A stretch of DNA of 64,000 bases from Parachlamydiales bacterium. Lineage in GTDB: Bacteria > Chlamydiota > Chlamydiia > Chlamydiales > Parachlamydiaceae. The stretch is taken from the NCBI GenBank assembly GCA_020051075.1, contig JAGVJP010000120.1, positions 1 through 64,000 on the forward strand. Reading direction: 5' to 3'. Under the pieces are notes generated by a model. It saw nothing but the letters and a program-made list of their open reading frames with translations. It had not been told where the DNA came from and did no database searches. The position numbers and the translations under genes were made by a program. Shown here piece after piece: positions 19,101 through 27,972 of this stretch. The first letter of the stretch is position 1; every line of letters begins with the position of its first letter.

Positions 19101-19240
19101 TTTAACCTAACTTTACCGATTCTTCCTAGACGCCGGTATAACATAACCACTTCTTTAACTGCAATCTAATCGCGCCTACGTCCAGCCAGCGCCCAAGCTG
19201 CTGATGCTTGTGAATCCTAATACGCATCAGACTAAGACCA

Positions 19241-19276
19241 TTCGTGCCCGTGCCCGGGCAGGGGCACGGGCACGAA
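19241..19276. repeat. GC-rich perfect hairpin
   Basis: Arms of 15 bases (TTCGTGCCCGTGCCC at 19241-19255 and its exact complement at 19262-19276) around a 6-base loop. It is far more GC-rich than its surroundings. A smaller inverted repeat, CTGATGC/GCATCAG, lies just before it (19201-19230). It sits in the leader of the NIF3 gene, in the divergent region with rpiA. Confidence 0.85.
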
Positions 19277-19377
19277 AGGATAAGGGACAATCGGGCATGC
19301 GTGATGCAGGGGGAACTTGCATATTGATCCGGAAGAGGGTTAGTGATATCTTCAATCTCTCAATGGAGGAGGCGGAT

Positions 19378-20130
19378 ATGGACTTAAACGAATTATCAAA
19401 GTTTCTAGACGAATTATTGCCAAGCAATGGATTGACAGATCATTGTCCAAATGGTTTGCAAGTAGAGGGGAAAAGCCAAGTTCTGAAAATTGCAACGGCA
19501 GTATCAGCGAGCTTATCTACCATTGAAGTAGCAGTCGAGCAGAATGTTGATGTCCTCATCGTTCATCATGGCCTTTTTTGGCAGCGGGATAGTTATGTCA
19601 TTCAAGGAGTTAAAAGGAAAAAACTGTCTTTACTCCTGGAGCATGGAATTTCTTTATTCGCCTATCACTTACCTTTAGACATTCATCATTCTCTAGGAAA
19701 TAATTGGAGAGCCGCACTAGATTTAGGTTGGAAGAATTTACAGCCTTTTGGTTATGTCAATGGCGTTCCCATTGGAGTTATGGGGCAAGTTGACTTATGT
19801 TCGAGTGAGGAACTTCAGAAAAAAATTGAATCCTATTATCGACATCCTGCCACATGTGCATGGGGTGCGCGTAGACCCATCCAAAACGTTGCACTAGTTT
19901 CAGGAAGTGGGTATCGACTTGTTGGAGAAGCTGCCGCAAACGGGATCGATGCCTTTATTACTGGCAGTTTTGATGAACCGGCGTGGCATCAAGCGTTGGA
20001 AGAAGGGATAGATTTTTTTGCATTGGGACATTCGGCCACGGAACGGATCGGTCCTTCTGCGCTTGCAGAATATCTCAATCATCAGCTTTCTGTTCAAACT
20101 CATTTTATTGATATTGAGAATCCGTTTTAG
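19378..20130 (+). CDS. NIF3-like dinuclear metal centre protein
   Basis: A 250-residue NIF3/YbgI-type protein. The metal-binding histidines are visible: VHHG (62-65), YHLPLD in the middle and GHSATE near the C-terminus. The family forms hexameric toroids with two metals; its substrate is uncertain. I chose the ATG at 19378 because GGAGGAGG precedes it at 19365 and because translation from it begins at the family's conserved first helix. The longer frame back to 19204 runs through the GC-rich hairpin and is not protein-like. Confidence 0.9.
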   Translation: MDLNELSKFLDELLPSNGLTDHCPNGLQVEGKSQVLKIATAVSASLSTIEVAVEQNVDVLIVHHGLFWQRDSYVIQGVKRKKLSLLLEHGISLFAYHLPLDIHHSLGNNWRAALDLGWKNLQPFGYVNGVPIGVMGQVDLCSSEELQKKIESYYRHPATCAWGARRPIQNVALVSGSGYRLVGEAAANGIDAFITGSFDEPAWHQALEEGIDFFALGHSATERIGPSALAEYLNHQLSVQTHFIDIENPF

Positions 20131-20273
20131 TCCTTTAAGATCAATTATTTTTCCATCGGCTTTGTATGAAGTTGACAGAAAATCGACACAATACGACAAT
20201 GTCCACGCCCTATTCAAACGGTTTTTTGACGTTTTTGTTATTCAAAAACTATAACAATTTAGTGCTTAAGGAT

Positions 20274-21551
20274 ATGAAAAATATTATTGAAACATTGGAA
20301 GAACGAGGCTTCATCGAAGCGTTGACCAGTGAAGAAATTCGACGTTTAACTCAGCAATCTATCAATGTCTATTGTGGTTTTGATCCTACTGCAGACAGTT
20401 TACATCTCGGCAATCTTGTCGGAATGATGGGGCTTGCCTGGTTCCAGCGGTTCGGTCATCGCCCCTATGCCATCGTTGGAGGTGCGACTGGGATGATTGG
20501 AGATCCCTCTGGAAAAAATTCTGAAAGACAGCTCTTAGATGAAAAAACGATAGAATCTAACCTTATAGGAATAACAAAAAATTTAAGCGCCATCCTCGAT
20601 TTTTCCCACCCCACTGCATCAGCTCAAATCATAAACAATTTCGATTGGTTCAAAGATTTTTCGTTCATTCAATTCTTACGCGATGTTGGGAAGTTGTTTC
20701 GTTTAGGACCGATGCTTGCTAAGGATAGTGTAAAAGCACGTCTGCAGTCTGAAGAGGGGATGAGCTTTACCGAATTTTCTTATCAAGTTTTGCAGGGCTA
20801 CGATTTTTTACACCTCTACCAGAACCATCAAGTGGTTTTACAACTAGGGGGGAGCGATCAATGGGGAAATATCACAGCAGGGATTGAGCTCATCCGTAAA
20901 GAACTCGGCAAATCCTCATATGGGATCACTTTTCCTCTTATCACCCGGAGTGATGGACAGAAATTTGGCAAATCAGAGCAAGGAGCGATTTGGCTCTCCT
21001 CCGATAAGTTATCTGTTTATGAGTTTTATCAGTATCTCGTCCGCGTAGAGGATGCAGATGTGATTAAATTAATGAGAATGCTTACGTTTATGGAAATGGA
21101 GGAGATCCGTCGTTATGAACGGCTGATGGGTGAGTCAGACTATATTCCACGAACAGCCCAAAAACGTCTGGCAGAAGAAGTCACCCGCATCGTTCATGGT
21201 GAAAATGGATTACAGACAGCTATGAGAGTGACTCAGGGCGTTGCTCCAGGTTCAGAAGCTACCCTTAATCCAGAAATTTTAGAAAGCCTTGCTGGTGATA
21301 TGCCAAGCAAAGAGATCGATCGTGAATCGTTATTAGGAAAAAAATTAGTGGATCTCTTAACTGAGGTAGGTCTTCAATCGAGTAAAGGGGAAGCAAAAAG
21401 GTTGATTCGCAACGGCGGTGTCTATCTCAATAATGAAAAAATTATAGATGAAAATTATGTTATAACCCCTAATGCATTGATTGATAATCGGTTGATTTTG
21501 CTTTCGGCCGGAAAAAAAAATAAGGTTCTTGTCAGAGTGTATGGCAAGTGA
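20274..21551 (+). CDS. tyrS: Tyrosyl-tRNA synthetase
   Basis: A 425-residue class I synthetase charging tRNA-Tyr. The HIGH-type motif is HLGN (44-47) after CGFDPTADS. The KMSKS-type motif is KFGKS in the DGQKFGKSEQG segment near residue 229, and QLGGSDQWGN marks the tyrosine site. The C-terminus carries an S4 RNA-binding domain (SSKGEAKRLIRNGGVYLN). The ATG at 20274 fits the family N-terminus; an in-frame ATG at 20166 would add 36 atypical residues. Ribosome-site spacing at 20274 is short (AAGGA one base before), so the start is slightly uncertain. Confidence 0.96.
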   Translation: MKNIIETLEERGFIEALTSEEIRRLTQQSINVYCGFDPTADSLHLGNLVGMMGLAWFQRFGHRPYAIVGGATGMIGDPSGKNSERQLLDEKTIESNLIGITKNLSAILDFSHPTASAQIINNFDWFKDFSFIQFLRDVGKLFRLGPMLAKDSVKARLQSEEGMSFTEFSYQVLQGYDFLHLYQNHQVVLQLGGSDQWGNITAGIELIRKELGKSSYGITFPLITRSDGQKFGKSEQGAIWLSSDKLSVYEFYQYLVRVEDADVIKLMRMLTFMEMEEIRRYERLMGESDYIPRTAQKRLAEEVTRIVHGENGLQTAMRVTQGVAPGSEATLNPEILESLAGDMPSKEIDRESLLGKKLVDLLTEVGLQSSKGEAKRLIRNGGVYLNNEKIIDENYVITPNALIDNRLILLSAGKKNKVLVRVYGK

Positions 21552-21780
21552 AAATAACTTGAATTCAATAGGGAATTCCATATCATTAAAGTGTGTTGAA
21601 AATTTTTTATTTACCAAAGTGAAGTGATAATTTTGTAGATCGATTGTCTGAAAAATTATAGACATTCGTGTAAGTTGTTTAATAAGATGAATATTCATAG
21701 GTTTTTTCGTTTCTAATAGAAAGGATCTGTGAGGCGTCTTTGTTTCATGAAAAAAGAGCAAAAGGAAGGAGTCCTAAGCT

Positions 21781-22113
21781 ATGGCAACAAGTAGTAGTAA
21801 GAAGAATACCACGACAAAAAAGAAGTTGATAAATTCCATCTCGCAAGATAAGGGAATTCATCCAAACGATGTACGTCATGTGATTCAAGCCTTTCTAGAC
21901 AAAATTACAGATTGCTTGTCACAAGGCGAGCGTCTTGAATTCCGTGAATTCGGAGTTTTTGAAGTTGTCGAAAGAAAGCAGAAAATTGGGAGAAATCCAA
22001 AAAATGCCACTGTACCCATTGTTATCCCTGCGCGGTTAGCGGTAAAATTTACCCCTGGGAAGAAAATGCGCTGTGTCGTTGAAACAGATCAATACGTTGA
22101 ATCTGAGGTTTAA
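21781..22113 (+). CDS. HU/IHF family DNA-binding protein
   Basis: A 110-residue nucleoid protein. A basic N-terminal extension (KKNTTTKKK) precedes the HU fold. The family signature is present: FREFGVFEVVERKQKIGRNP in the middle and FTPGKKM near the end. A strong purine-rich ribosome site precedes the ATG. In C. trachomatis the corresponding gene (CT267, annotated as an IHF-like protein) stands close to CT266 and accA, and the order here is similar. Whether it acts as HU or IHF cannot be read off. Confidence 0.93.
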   Translation: MATSSSKKNTTTKKKLINSISQDKGIHPNDVRHVIQAFLDKITDCLSQGERLEFREFGVFEVVERKQKIGRNPKNATVPIVIPARLAVKFTPGKKMRCVVETDQYVESEV

Positions 22114-22471
22114 ATCCAAAGAGGATTATAAGATAAAGATTATTCTTATCGAAGATAACTTGGGTGTTTAGCACTTTTTCTACATAAATCGAAATACTTG
22201 ACATACTACCCCTCAATTTCCGACCTTCCTCACCGACTGACTTGCTCTTCTTCTTAACCTCTCTCTCCTATTTCCCTTTAGACAATGCGACGGCTATACT
22301 AAAACCCGGCATGAACAAAACATTATGTTCTCTTTCAAGATTCGCTGAATTTTGATCGTTGGAAAAGCTCAGATATTCAACTGAATTCTGGCTTTTCTCC
22401 TTGAGTCTGATCATCTTAAATGATATCTTTATCTTGGAATTTTACAGTGACACTGATTTGGAATCAATCTC
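22114..22471. other. Intergenic stretch without a supported gene
   Basis: About 360 bases between the HU gene and the 493-residue protein. It holds TTGACA at 22198-22203 and TATACT near 22296, but not at promoter spacing from one another. A short frame at 22359-22544 overlaps the next gene and does not look like protein. No repeat family of this window is seen here. Confidence 0.5.
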
Positions 22472-23953
22472 ATGGATTGCCCATTGCTTCAAGCGATTTA
22501 CCAGCAGCAGAGCCATCCCTTTTCACCTTTTGACGAAGCTGTAAAGAAGTTTTTCGATAGGCAGGAATGCCCATCTCGAGAAATTATCGATGAAGGGCTG
22601 ATTTGGAAGGAACCCCTTCTGTCCGAAGAAACTGCCATGTTAAATTGGAAAGAGCTCCTTGCTGTCAATTTTCTTTGTAAACTTTCCGGCTCCGGTTTAG
22701 ATGAGATGGAGAATCGAATTAGGTTTTATGAAGCGAAGCCGTGGAATCACCAATCCCAATACTTTCGGTCTGTCGTTGCTTTGAACCATGCTTTGGTTGG
22801 AATACCCATTCCCGCGACTGGAACACATCTTCTCCCTGGCGGCGCTGCTTTAATCGACTTATATGAGTATCGCCCATGGCTATCGCTCCCGTTCACCCCT
22901 CAGCATTTTGAATATGGGATTTTTTTGGGAGTCCTCGCTCTTCTCACACAGCGCGATGACCTCAAAGAACACACGCTTCGGATGGCTCATTGGCAAACGA
23001 ATACCCTTGACGCTGATGCTGTTCCCCTGGCAGGATTGTTTGTGAGAGAACAAGATGGCTCAAATCCGAGTTTTCTCGTTCTCAGTTATCTGTTGTTTAG
23101 AGTCGCAAGCCTATTGGACAAAAATGTTGTTTTTGAAAATGCTGCAACAGCATCCATTGAGAGATTAATGAAAGAAGAGAGCCGTTATTTAGAGCCTCTT
23201 CACCCTCTTTGGCCATTGTTGGAGAGATGGTTATTTCAGTTTCCATCAACTCCATTTTCTTCAACCGATTTGGCAGATCATATTCACGACCCATCAACAG
23301 CTCTCGTTGGATGCCGCAAGAAACGTCAACACGTCATTTGTACTTTGCATGGAGAGCATACTGGTTTGGGGAGCTTGCGCCAAGGGGATGTTGAGATCAT
23401 TAATTACGGACCACAATATCTGCCGCTTGAGGATTGCCGGGGTTTTGGCATAGAGGGGAATGTTTTATCGGATCATGGCGCCCGGAAAACGTTTGTCGAC
23501 TGGCGGGCTCATAGCTTCTCACTAAAAGGGTGTGCACGCCTTGTCGATCAGCCGGCAGCAACGTCTTTTGGAATGGGATTATTTCGAGGCATCTGGATCG
23601 ATATCGTCCAAGAATATAAGAATTCCACCTTCAATTTGAAAACGACTTTCATGAGTTTAGAAGGGTGGGATTCTGTTGTTTTCAGCTTTTTCGTCAAGGC
23701 GTCCAGCTGTCAAATTGGCGGCTGTTCTCTTAAACCAAATACGCTTGAAAGATATGAAGGAGAGATGCACAAAATTGTGTTGGAAGGGCAAGAATCTAAG
23801 CTGGATCTCGAAGCAACACCTTTCGAAGATGGGGCGATGACGGTTATCCCATTGGCTGGGACCCGCAATTTCTGGGGAGCCAATTTCTTGATTGCGTATT
23901 CCCTCTCGCCCAAAGAAAAACACTATAACTGGAAAATCGGTTCTTTTATTTAG
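22472..23953 (+). CDS. Conserved chlamydial hypothetical protein (CT266-like position)
   Basis: A 493-residue protein with no motif I can name. The N-terminal half (to about residue 260) reads as amphipathic helices, the C-terminal half as beta-rich, suggesting a two-domain helical-toroid plus beta-sandwich layout as in some polysaccharide-active enzymes; this is only an impression. It occupies the place of C. trachomatis CT266, between the HU-like gene and accA. The 497-residue protein at 37852-39345 has a similar length and layout, with faintly similar ends (RNFWGANF here, KRFNAYDW there), and could be a distant relative. No signal peptide. The start has only a weak ribosome site. Confidence 0.75.
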   Translation: MDCPLLQAIYQQQSHPFSPFDEAVKKFFDRQECPSREIIDEGLIWKEPLLSEETAMLNWKELLAVNFLCKLSGSGLDEMENRIRFYEAKPWNHQSQYFRSVVALNHALVGIPIPATGTHLLPGGAALIDLYEYRPWLSLPFTPQHFEYGIFLGVLALLTQRDDLKEHTLRMAHWQTNTLDADAVPLAGLFVREQDGSNPSFLVLSYLLFRVASLLDKNVVFENAATASIERLMKEESRYLEPLHPLWPLLERWLFQFPSTPFSSTDLADHIHDPSTALVGCRKKRQHVICTLHGEHTGLGSLRQGDVEIINYGPQYLPLEDCRGFGIEGNVLSDHGARKTFVDWRAHSFSLKGCARLVDQPAATSFGMGLFRGIWIDIVQEYKNSTFNLKTTFMSLEGWDSVVFSFFVKASSCQIGGCSLKPNTLERYEGEMHKIVLEGQESKLDLEATPFEDGAMTVIPLAGTRNFWGANFLIAYSLSPKEKHYNWKIGSFI

Positions 23954-24084
23954 AGGACCTCAAAACCGCCGCCGAATGCGCGATTCCTCGCAAATATGCG
24001 TCGTTGATGAAGCTCCATACAGAGTGGAACGAGGTATGCGAGTGGGCTATTTTCTGGCAATTAGGGCATATGAAATCAGAATAA
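23929..24084 (+). pseudogene. Possible gene remnant after the CT266-like gene
   Basis: About 51 codons without a start, in another frame from the preceding gene. The reading includes FYLEDLKTAAECAIPRKYAS and HTEWNEVCEWAIFWQLGH, with an amino acid composition that looks like real protein, and ends in TAA at 24082. It may be the 3' end of a gene whose front part was lost or replaced. I recognise no family. Confidence 0.35.
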
Positions 24085-24374
24085 ATTTTTTTTAATTCAA
24101 TTTTTATATTTTACTGTTTGGATTTTTTTGTTTTTTCATCAAATATTAAAGATGTAATACGAATAGATCAAGGAGAGGGGTGATAAAGAAAAATAAAGAG
24201 AGTAATTGCTTGGAAAAAAAACTTGGATTTGAGAGAATTTTGGAACATCTTTTTCTAGTACATCGAATTTGATTGAAATCTAAACGATTCTATTAGAATA
24301 ATGTTTTCAACTTATTACATTATACGAAAATAAAAGTGAGAACGAGATCTCACATCAAATTAAAGAGGTTTCAT
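24085..24374. other. AT-rich upstream region of the TPR gene
   Basis: A strongly AT-rich stretch with long T and A runs and no coding appearance. It probably holds the promoter of the TPR gene; no single -35/-10 pair is convincing. Confidence 0.4.
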
Positions 24375-25835
24375 ATGGAACTTGGACGTTACGAAATTGG
24401 AAGCAGTGTCTTCAAATTTTTACAATCTCATGACGGTAAGTCGGTTGTTGGGGAATACTTTGTGGACCAAGTTTTAAAAGGGACTTATGTAGTGAGTCTA
24501 TCGGTTTTCAAAGATTTAAATGAATCCTTATCTATTGAAAAACAGATTCCAAGACTCATCAGCTTAGGGTATGTTCCATGTCTTAAAAACGAGAAAATTA
24601 AATGGGTAAAACTCATTGGCCAAAGTCCAATCAGGCATTCAGGACCCTCGATTAGTCAAGAGACTTCATCCGTCTCAACCGATTCATTGGGTAAAAAGTC
24701 GTTGGTCTTGCCAGCATCATCTTTGCACCCTTCAAGTGCCTCAAGTTTAACTTCGTCTTCGAGCTCATCCTCATCTTCGAGCTCACCCATTTCTGGCTAT
24801 CGAACGAAAAGATCTCGAGAAGAACAAAGAGACAGCGGTCAGTTCTGTCATTCACTTCATCAAATAGGAATCGATCTTATGAGGTTAACTGGCTCAATTC
24901 GTCGTTTACAAGAATTAGAATCAATCGAAAAAAATCTTCTTCAATTAAAGCAGTTCAGTGCTCTTTTGCCAATTGAAGAGGAGATATTGCAGTTACGTAA
25001 AGAGATTTTTGGAGAAAAACATCCGGCTGTAGGATTAGCTTTAAAAAATTTGGGGAGTATCTATGTGGTAATAGGGGATTGTGAACAAGCTTATGCGTAT
25101 CAGAGTCAATCAGTGCGGCATTCTCAAGAGTTACTCGAAAAACAAAAGAGCGAACTTTCTCCCGAATTGTTAAAGGAAAGGATAATGTCGATCGTGAAGT
25201 CTTTAAATGGTTTGGGAAATACTTGTATTCATATTGGAAAGTATGAAGAGGCGTTGCGGCTTAACTTAGAAGCATTAGGATTGTGTCGAACAGTTCTAGA
25301 GAGTGGCGATCAGTATTTTGGTATCATTTTAAGTAGTGTGGGGAGTTCATATGGAATGTTAAAACAATATCGAGAGGCTCTTGACTATCAGGAAGAGGCG
25401 TTACCTTTTTTACAACAGGATGGTGATAATTTGACGTTAGCAATGTGTTATAACAATGGAGGAGTGGCTTATGGAAAGTTAAGAGAACATGATAAAGCTT
25501 TGGAAAATCATCGTAAAGCTTTGCAAATAAGAAAAAGGATTCTAGGAGAAAAGCATTCAGAAGTAGGAATAAGTTTAAACAATGTTGGGGGGACTTTGTA
25601 TTACTTAGGGAATTGGGAAGAGGCTTTAAAGTATTTTTTAGAGAGCTTTAAACTTTCCTGCGAAACGATTTGTCAGCAGTTATCACAGGAAATCATAATA
25701 GAAAATATGATTCATTGTTTAAAGGGTTTAACCGATTCTGAATTGATTCAACAAACAAAAAACGAAATTCTCCCTTTGGCCAATATAAAATTAGGGGAAA
25801 GTCATCCTCTTGTCATGCGTCTACGGGAACTTTAA
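24375..25835 (+). CDS. TPR protein with serine-rich linker
   Basis: A 486-residue protein starting at the ATG at 24375, which has AGAGG in front; an upstream ATG at 24336 adds 13 residues without a ribosome site. The N-terminal 90 residues form a small unrecognised domain. Residues about 100-150 are a Ser-rich linker with a long serine run. From about residue 195 there are at least five tetratricopeptide repeats of the kinesin-light-chain type (for example LNGLGNTCIHIGKYEEALRL, MCYNNGGVAYGKLREHDKAL). Such proteins bind other proteins. No signal peptide; effector or regulatory scaffolding roles are both possible. It is inserted between the CT266-like gene and the transpeptidase. Confidence 0.82.
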   Translation: MELGRYEIGSSVFKFLQSHDGKSVVGEYFVDQVLKGTYVVSLSVFKDLNESLSIEKQIPRLISLGYVPCLKNEKIKWVKLIGQSPIRHSGPSISQETSSVSTDSLGKKSLVLPASSLHPSSASSLTSSSSSSSSSSSPISGYRTKRSREEQRDSGQFCHSLHQIGIDLMRLTGSIRRLQELESIEKNLLQLKQFSALLPIEEEILQLRKEIFGEKHPAVGLALKNLGSIYVVIGDCEQAYAYQSQSVRHSQELLEKQKSELSPELLKERIMSIVKSLNGLGNTCIHIGKYEEALRLNLEALGLCRTVLESGDQYFGIILSSVGSSYGMLKQYREALDYQEEALPFLQQDGDNLTLAMCYNNGGVAYGKLREHDKALENHRKALQIRKRILGEKHSEVGISLNNVGGTLYYLGNWEEALKYFLESFKLSCETICQQLSQEIIIENMIHCLKGLTDSELIQQTKNEILPLANIKLGESHPLVMRLREL

Positions 25836-25967
25836 AACTGATAAAAGAAATTTTGTCATAGAGAAAATGGAAGATGTTGTCTTGGGACCTCAGTGTTTAA
25901 ATTGCATTGGCAAAAAGGTTCGAACAGCCTATAATCATGGCCTTAAGTTTAAGAATGGAGTGAGGAG

Positions 25968-27008
25968 ATGACGTTGCCTAAGTTACTTTTTTTTATTGCA
26001 GTGGCATTGTTCGGGCTTATCTCCATGGCCGCACTATTTAAAAAATCGGCCGCGGCAACTCATCAACCAAGTTCTATATCGGTTCCGCTTGAAGTGTCCT
26101 TGGATCAACAGGTGCAGGAGATCACCCCTGCTGCATTAGCAGTCCATAAACCTGCTGTCATTGAACCGAAAATCCCGGCTGCTGCTTCCTCTACTCCCTC
26201 ATTGCCCGTCACTTCCCTGCCTGATGTGGACCGTATTGAAGAGCTATTCAGTAAACAAGATCCAAAGTTTCCAATTGTGGAAACCATCACCTACAAAAGT
26301 CGTGTTCCCTGGCTGAAAGGGCGTCCGGCTTGGCTTTCCGATTATGCTTCGCATTACAACACGTCAAGGCACTTCATTGCGCGAAGCCTCAACGGCAAAC
26401 CCGATTATTTCAAGCAAGATTTAGCTGAAGGGGATCGTTTCAACGTCTTCCGTCTAGACAAGAATGTTGAATTCAGCCTCGTCGTCGATACCTCACGCTG
26501 CAAGATGTGGCTTTTTTACGTTGACACCGATGAAAAAGCACCGGTACTCATGAAAACATACCCTGTCTGCTTAGGAAGGCTTGACCCTTCAAAAGCGTCG
26601 GGGCTTCTCACTCCTTTGGGAAAATATTCTCTTGGCGACCGCATTGCAATCTATAACGCAAAAACAACAGGAACATACCAAGGGAATAAAATTGATATGA
26701 TTTCTGTGTTTGGGACTCGGTGGATTCCATTCAGCAAAGAGCTAGGACCGACAACAGCTCCTGCAAAGGGATTCGGGCTGCACGGAACTCCATGGAAGAT
26801 CGATGCCAATGGCCAGCGAGTTGAAGATATGACAAGTGTCGGTAAGTATGAAAGCGATGGTTGCATTCGTTTGACAACACCTGATGTCGAAGAACTCTAT
26901 TCCATCGTGATCACAAAGCCGACGACAATAGAAATCGTCCGTGATTTTTCTGAGTCGTCTCTCGCTGATGCTTTGAACCCTGAACGATTACATAAACAAG
27001 GGGGGTAA
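25968..27008 (+). CDS. L,D-transpeptidase (YkuD family)
   Basis: A 346-residue cell-wall enzyme. An N-terminal hydrophobic segment (about 5-25) anchors or exports it, followed by a low-complexity Pro/Ala/Ser linker. The YkuD domain is in the C-terminal half: LHGTPW and the catalytic SDGCIRL (296-302, Cys299). L,D-transpeptidases form 3-3 peptide cross-links or attach proteins to peptidoglycan; environmental chlamydiae make some peptidoglycan, so the role is credible. The gene ends four bases before the accA start codon. Confidence 0.9.
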   Translation: MTLPKLLFFIAVALFGLISMAALFKKSAAATHQPSSISVPLEVSLDQQVQEITPAALAVHKPAVIEPKIPAAASSTPSLPVTSLPDVDRIEELFSKQDPKFPIVETITYKSRVPWLKGRPAWLSDYASHYNTSRHFIARSLNGKPDYFKQDLAEGDRFNVFRLDKNVEFSLVVDTSRCKMWLFYVDTDEKAPVLMKTYPVCLGRLDPSKASGLLTPLGKYSLGDRIAIYNAKTTGTYQGNKIDMISVFGTRWIPFSKELGPTTAPAKGFGLHGTPWKIDANGQRVEDMTSVGKYESDGCIRLTTPDVEELYSIVITKPTTIEIVRDFSESSLADALNPERLHKQGG

Positions 27009-27012
27009 TGCC

Positions 27013-27972
27013 TTGGATACGCTGCCGCATGAAAAAGAGATCCATGAGTATATTCAAACCATTGAACGGCTCAAGAAACAAAGTCGAGATACCCCTCTGT
27101 TCAATACTGAAATCCGGAAACTCGAGCAGAAATTAGAAAAATTAAAACAAAAAACCTATTCGGAATTGACTCCTTGGCAGCGGATTTTAATCTGCCGTCA
27201 TTCGAACAGACCTCATGCCCTAGATTTTATTAAGGGGATGTGTGAGAAGTTTGTCGAACTGTCGGGCGACCGTCTCTATGGAGACGACCATGCCATCGTT
27301 GGAGGACTGGCAACGATAGCAGGGATCAATTGTGTCATCATGGGACAAGAAAAAGGGCACGATACTGAAAGCCGAGTCTTCCATAATTTCGGAATGCTTA
27401 ATCCTGAGGGGTTTAGAAAAGCGCTTCGGCTGATGAAATTAGCTGAAAAATTCAATCTCCCCATCATTTCATTGTTGGACACGTCTGGAGCGAACCCAGT
27501 TTTAGAAGCGGAAGAACGGGGGCAGGGGTGGGCCATTGCTCAAAACTTAAAAGAGATGAGTCTGATTCAAACTCCTATTATTGTCATAGTCATCGGAGAA
27601 GGCTGCTCTGGGGGTGCTCTAGGAATGGGAATAGGCGATGTCGTTGCGATGCTCGAACATGCTTATTATACTGTGATTTCCCCTGAAGGATGTGCCTCAA
27701 TATTGTGGAAGGACGCTTCAAAAAAAATTGAAGCTGCAACGGCCCTTAAACTCAATGCTGAAAATCTCCTCGATTTAAAAATCATCGACACCATTATCCC
27801 TGAGCCGTTAGGCGGCGCTCATCATGATCCGCATCAAACGTTCCATGAGGTCAAAACCTTTATCCTCGAACAGATGAGCATTCTGAGGCGAATTCCAACC
27901 CCCCTTTTGCTTGAGCAGCGCTACATGAAGTTTAGGCAGATGGGACGGTACCAAGAAGAAGAAAAATTATGA
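27013..27972 (+). CDS. accA: Acetyl-CoA carboxylase carboxyltransferase, alpha subunit
   Basis: A 319-residue subunit that transfers the carboxyl group from biotin on BCCP to acetyl-CoA, the first step of fatty acid synthesis. It is full length. The crotonase-like core carries GGLATIAG and GEGCSGGALGMGIGD, and the N-terminal helical part (QTIERLKKQS) is typical. The reading requires a TTG start at 27013, with a G-rich ribosome site overlapping the end of the transpeptidase gene; the ATG at 27008 is out of frame. The last four bases overlap the next gene (ATGA), as expected for coupled translation. accA followed by msbA is also the C. trachomatis order. Confidence 0.95.
   Translation: MDTLPHEKEIHEYIQTIERLKKQSRDTPLFNTEIRKLEQKLEKLKQKTYSELTPWQRILICRHSNRPHALDFIKGMCEKFVELSGDRLYGDDHAIVGGLATIAGINCVIMGQEKGHDTESRVFHNFGMLNPEGFRKALRLMKLAEKFNLPIISLLDTSGANPVLEAEERGQGWAIAQNLKEMSLIQTPIIVIVIGEGCSGGALGMGIGDVVAMLEHAYYTVISPEGCASILWKDASKKIEAATALKLNAENLLDLKIIDTIIPEPLGGAHHDPHQTFHEVKTFILEQMSILRRIPTPLLLEQRYMKFRQMGRYQEEEKL

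Noticed and set aside
19204-19377. Longer N-terminus for the NIF3 protein
   Set aside because: Encodes Arg/Ala repeats from the GC-rich hairpin; the ATG at 19378 has a strong ribosome site.
22114-22471. tRNA or small RNA gene in the gap after the HU gene
   Set aside because: No cloverleaf or strong hairpin could be drawn by eye.
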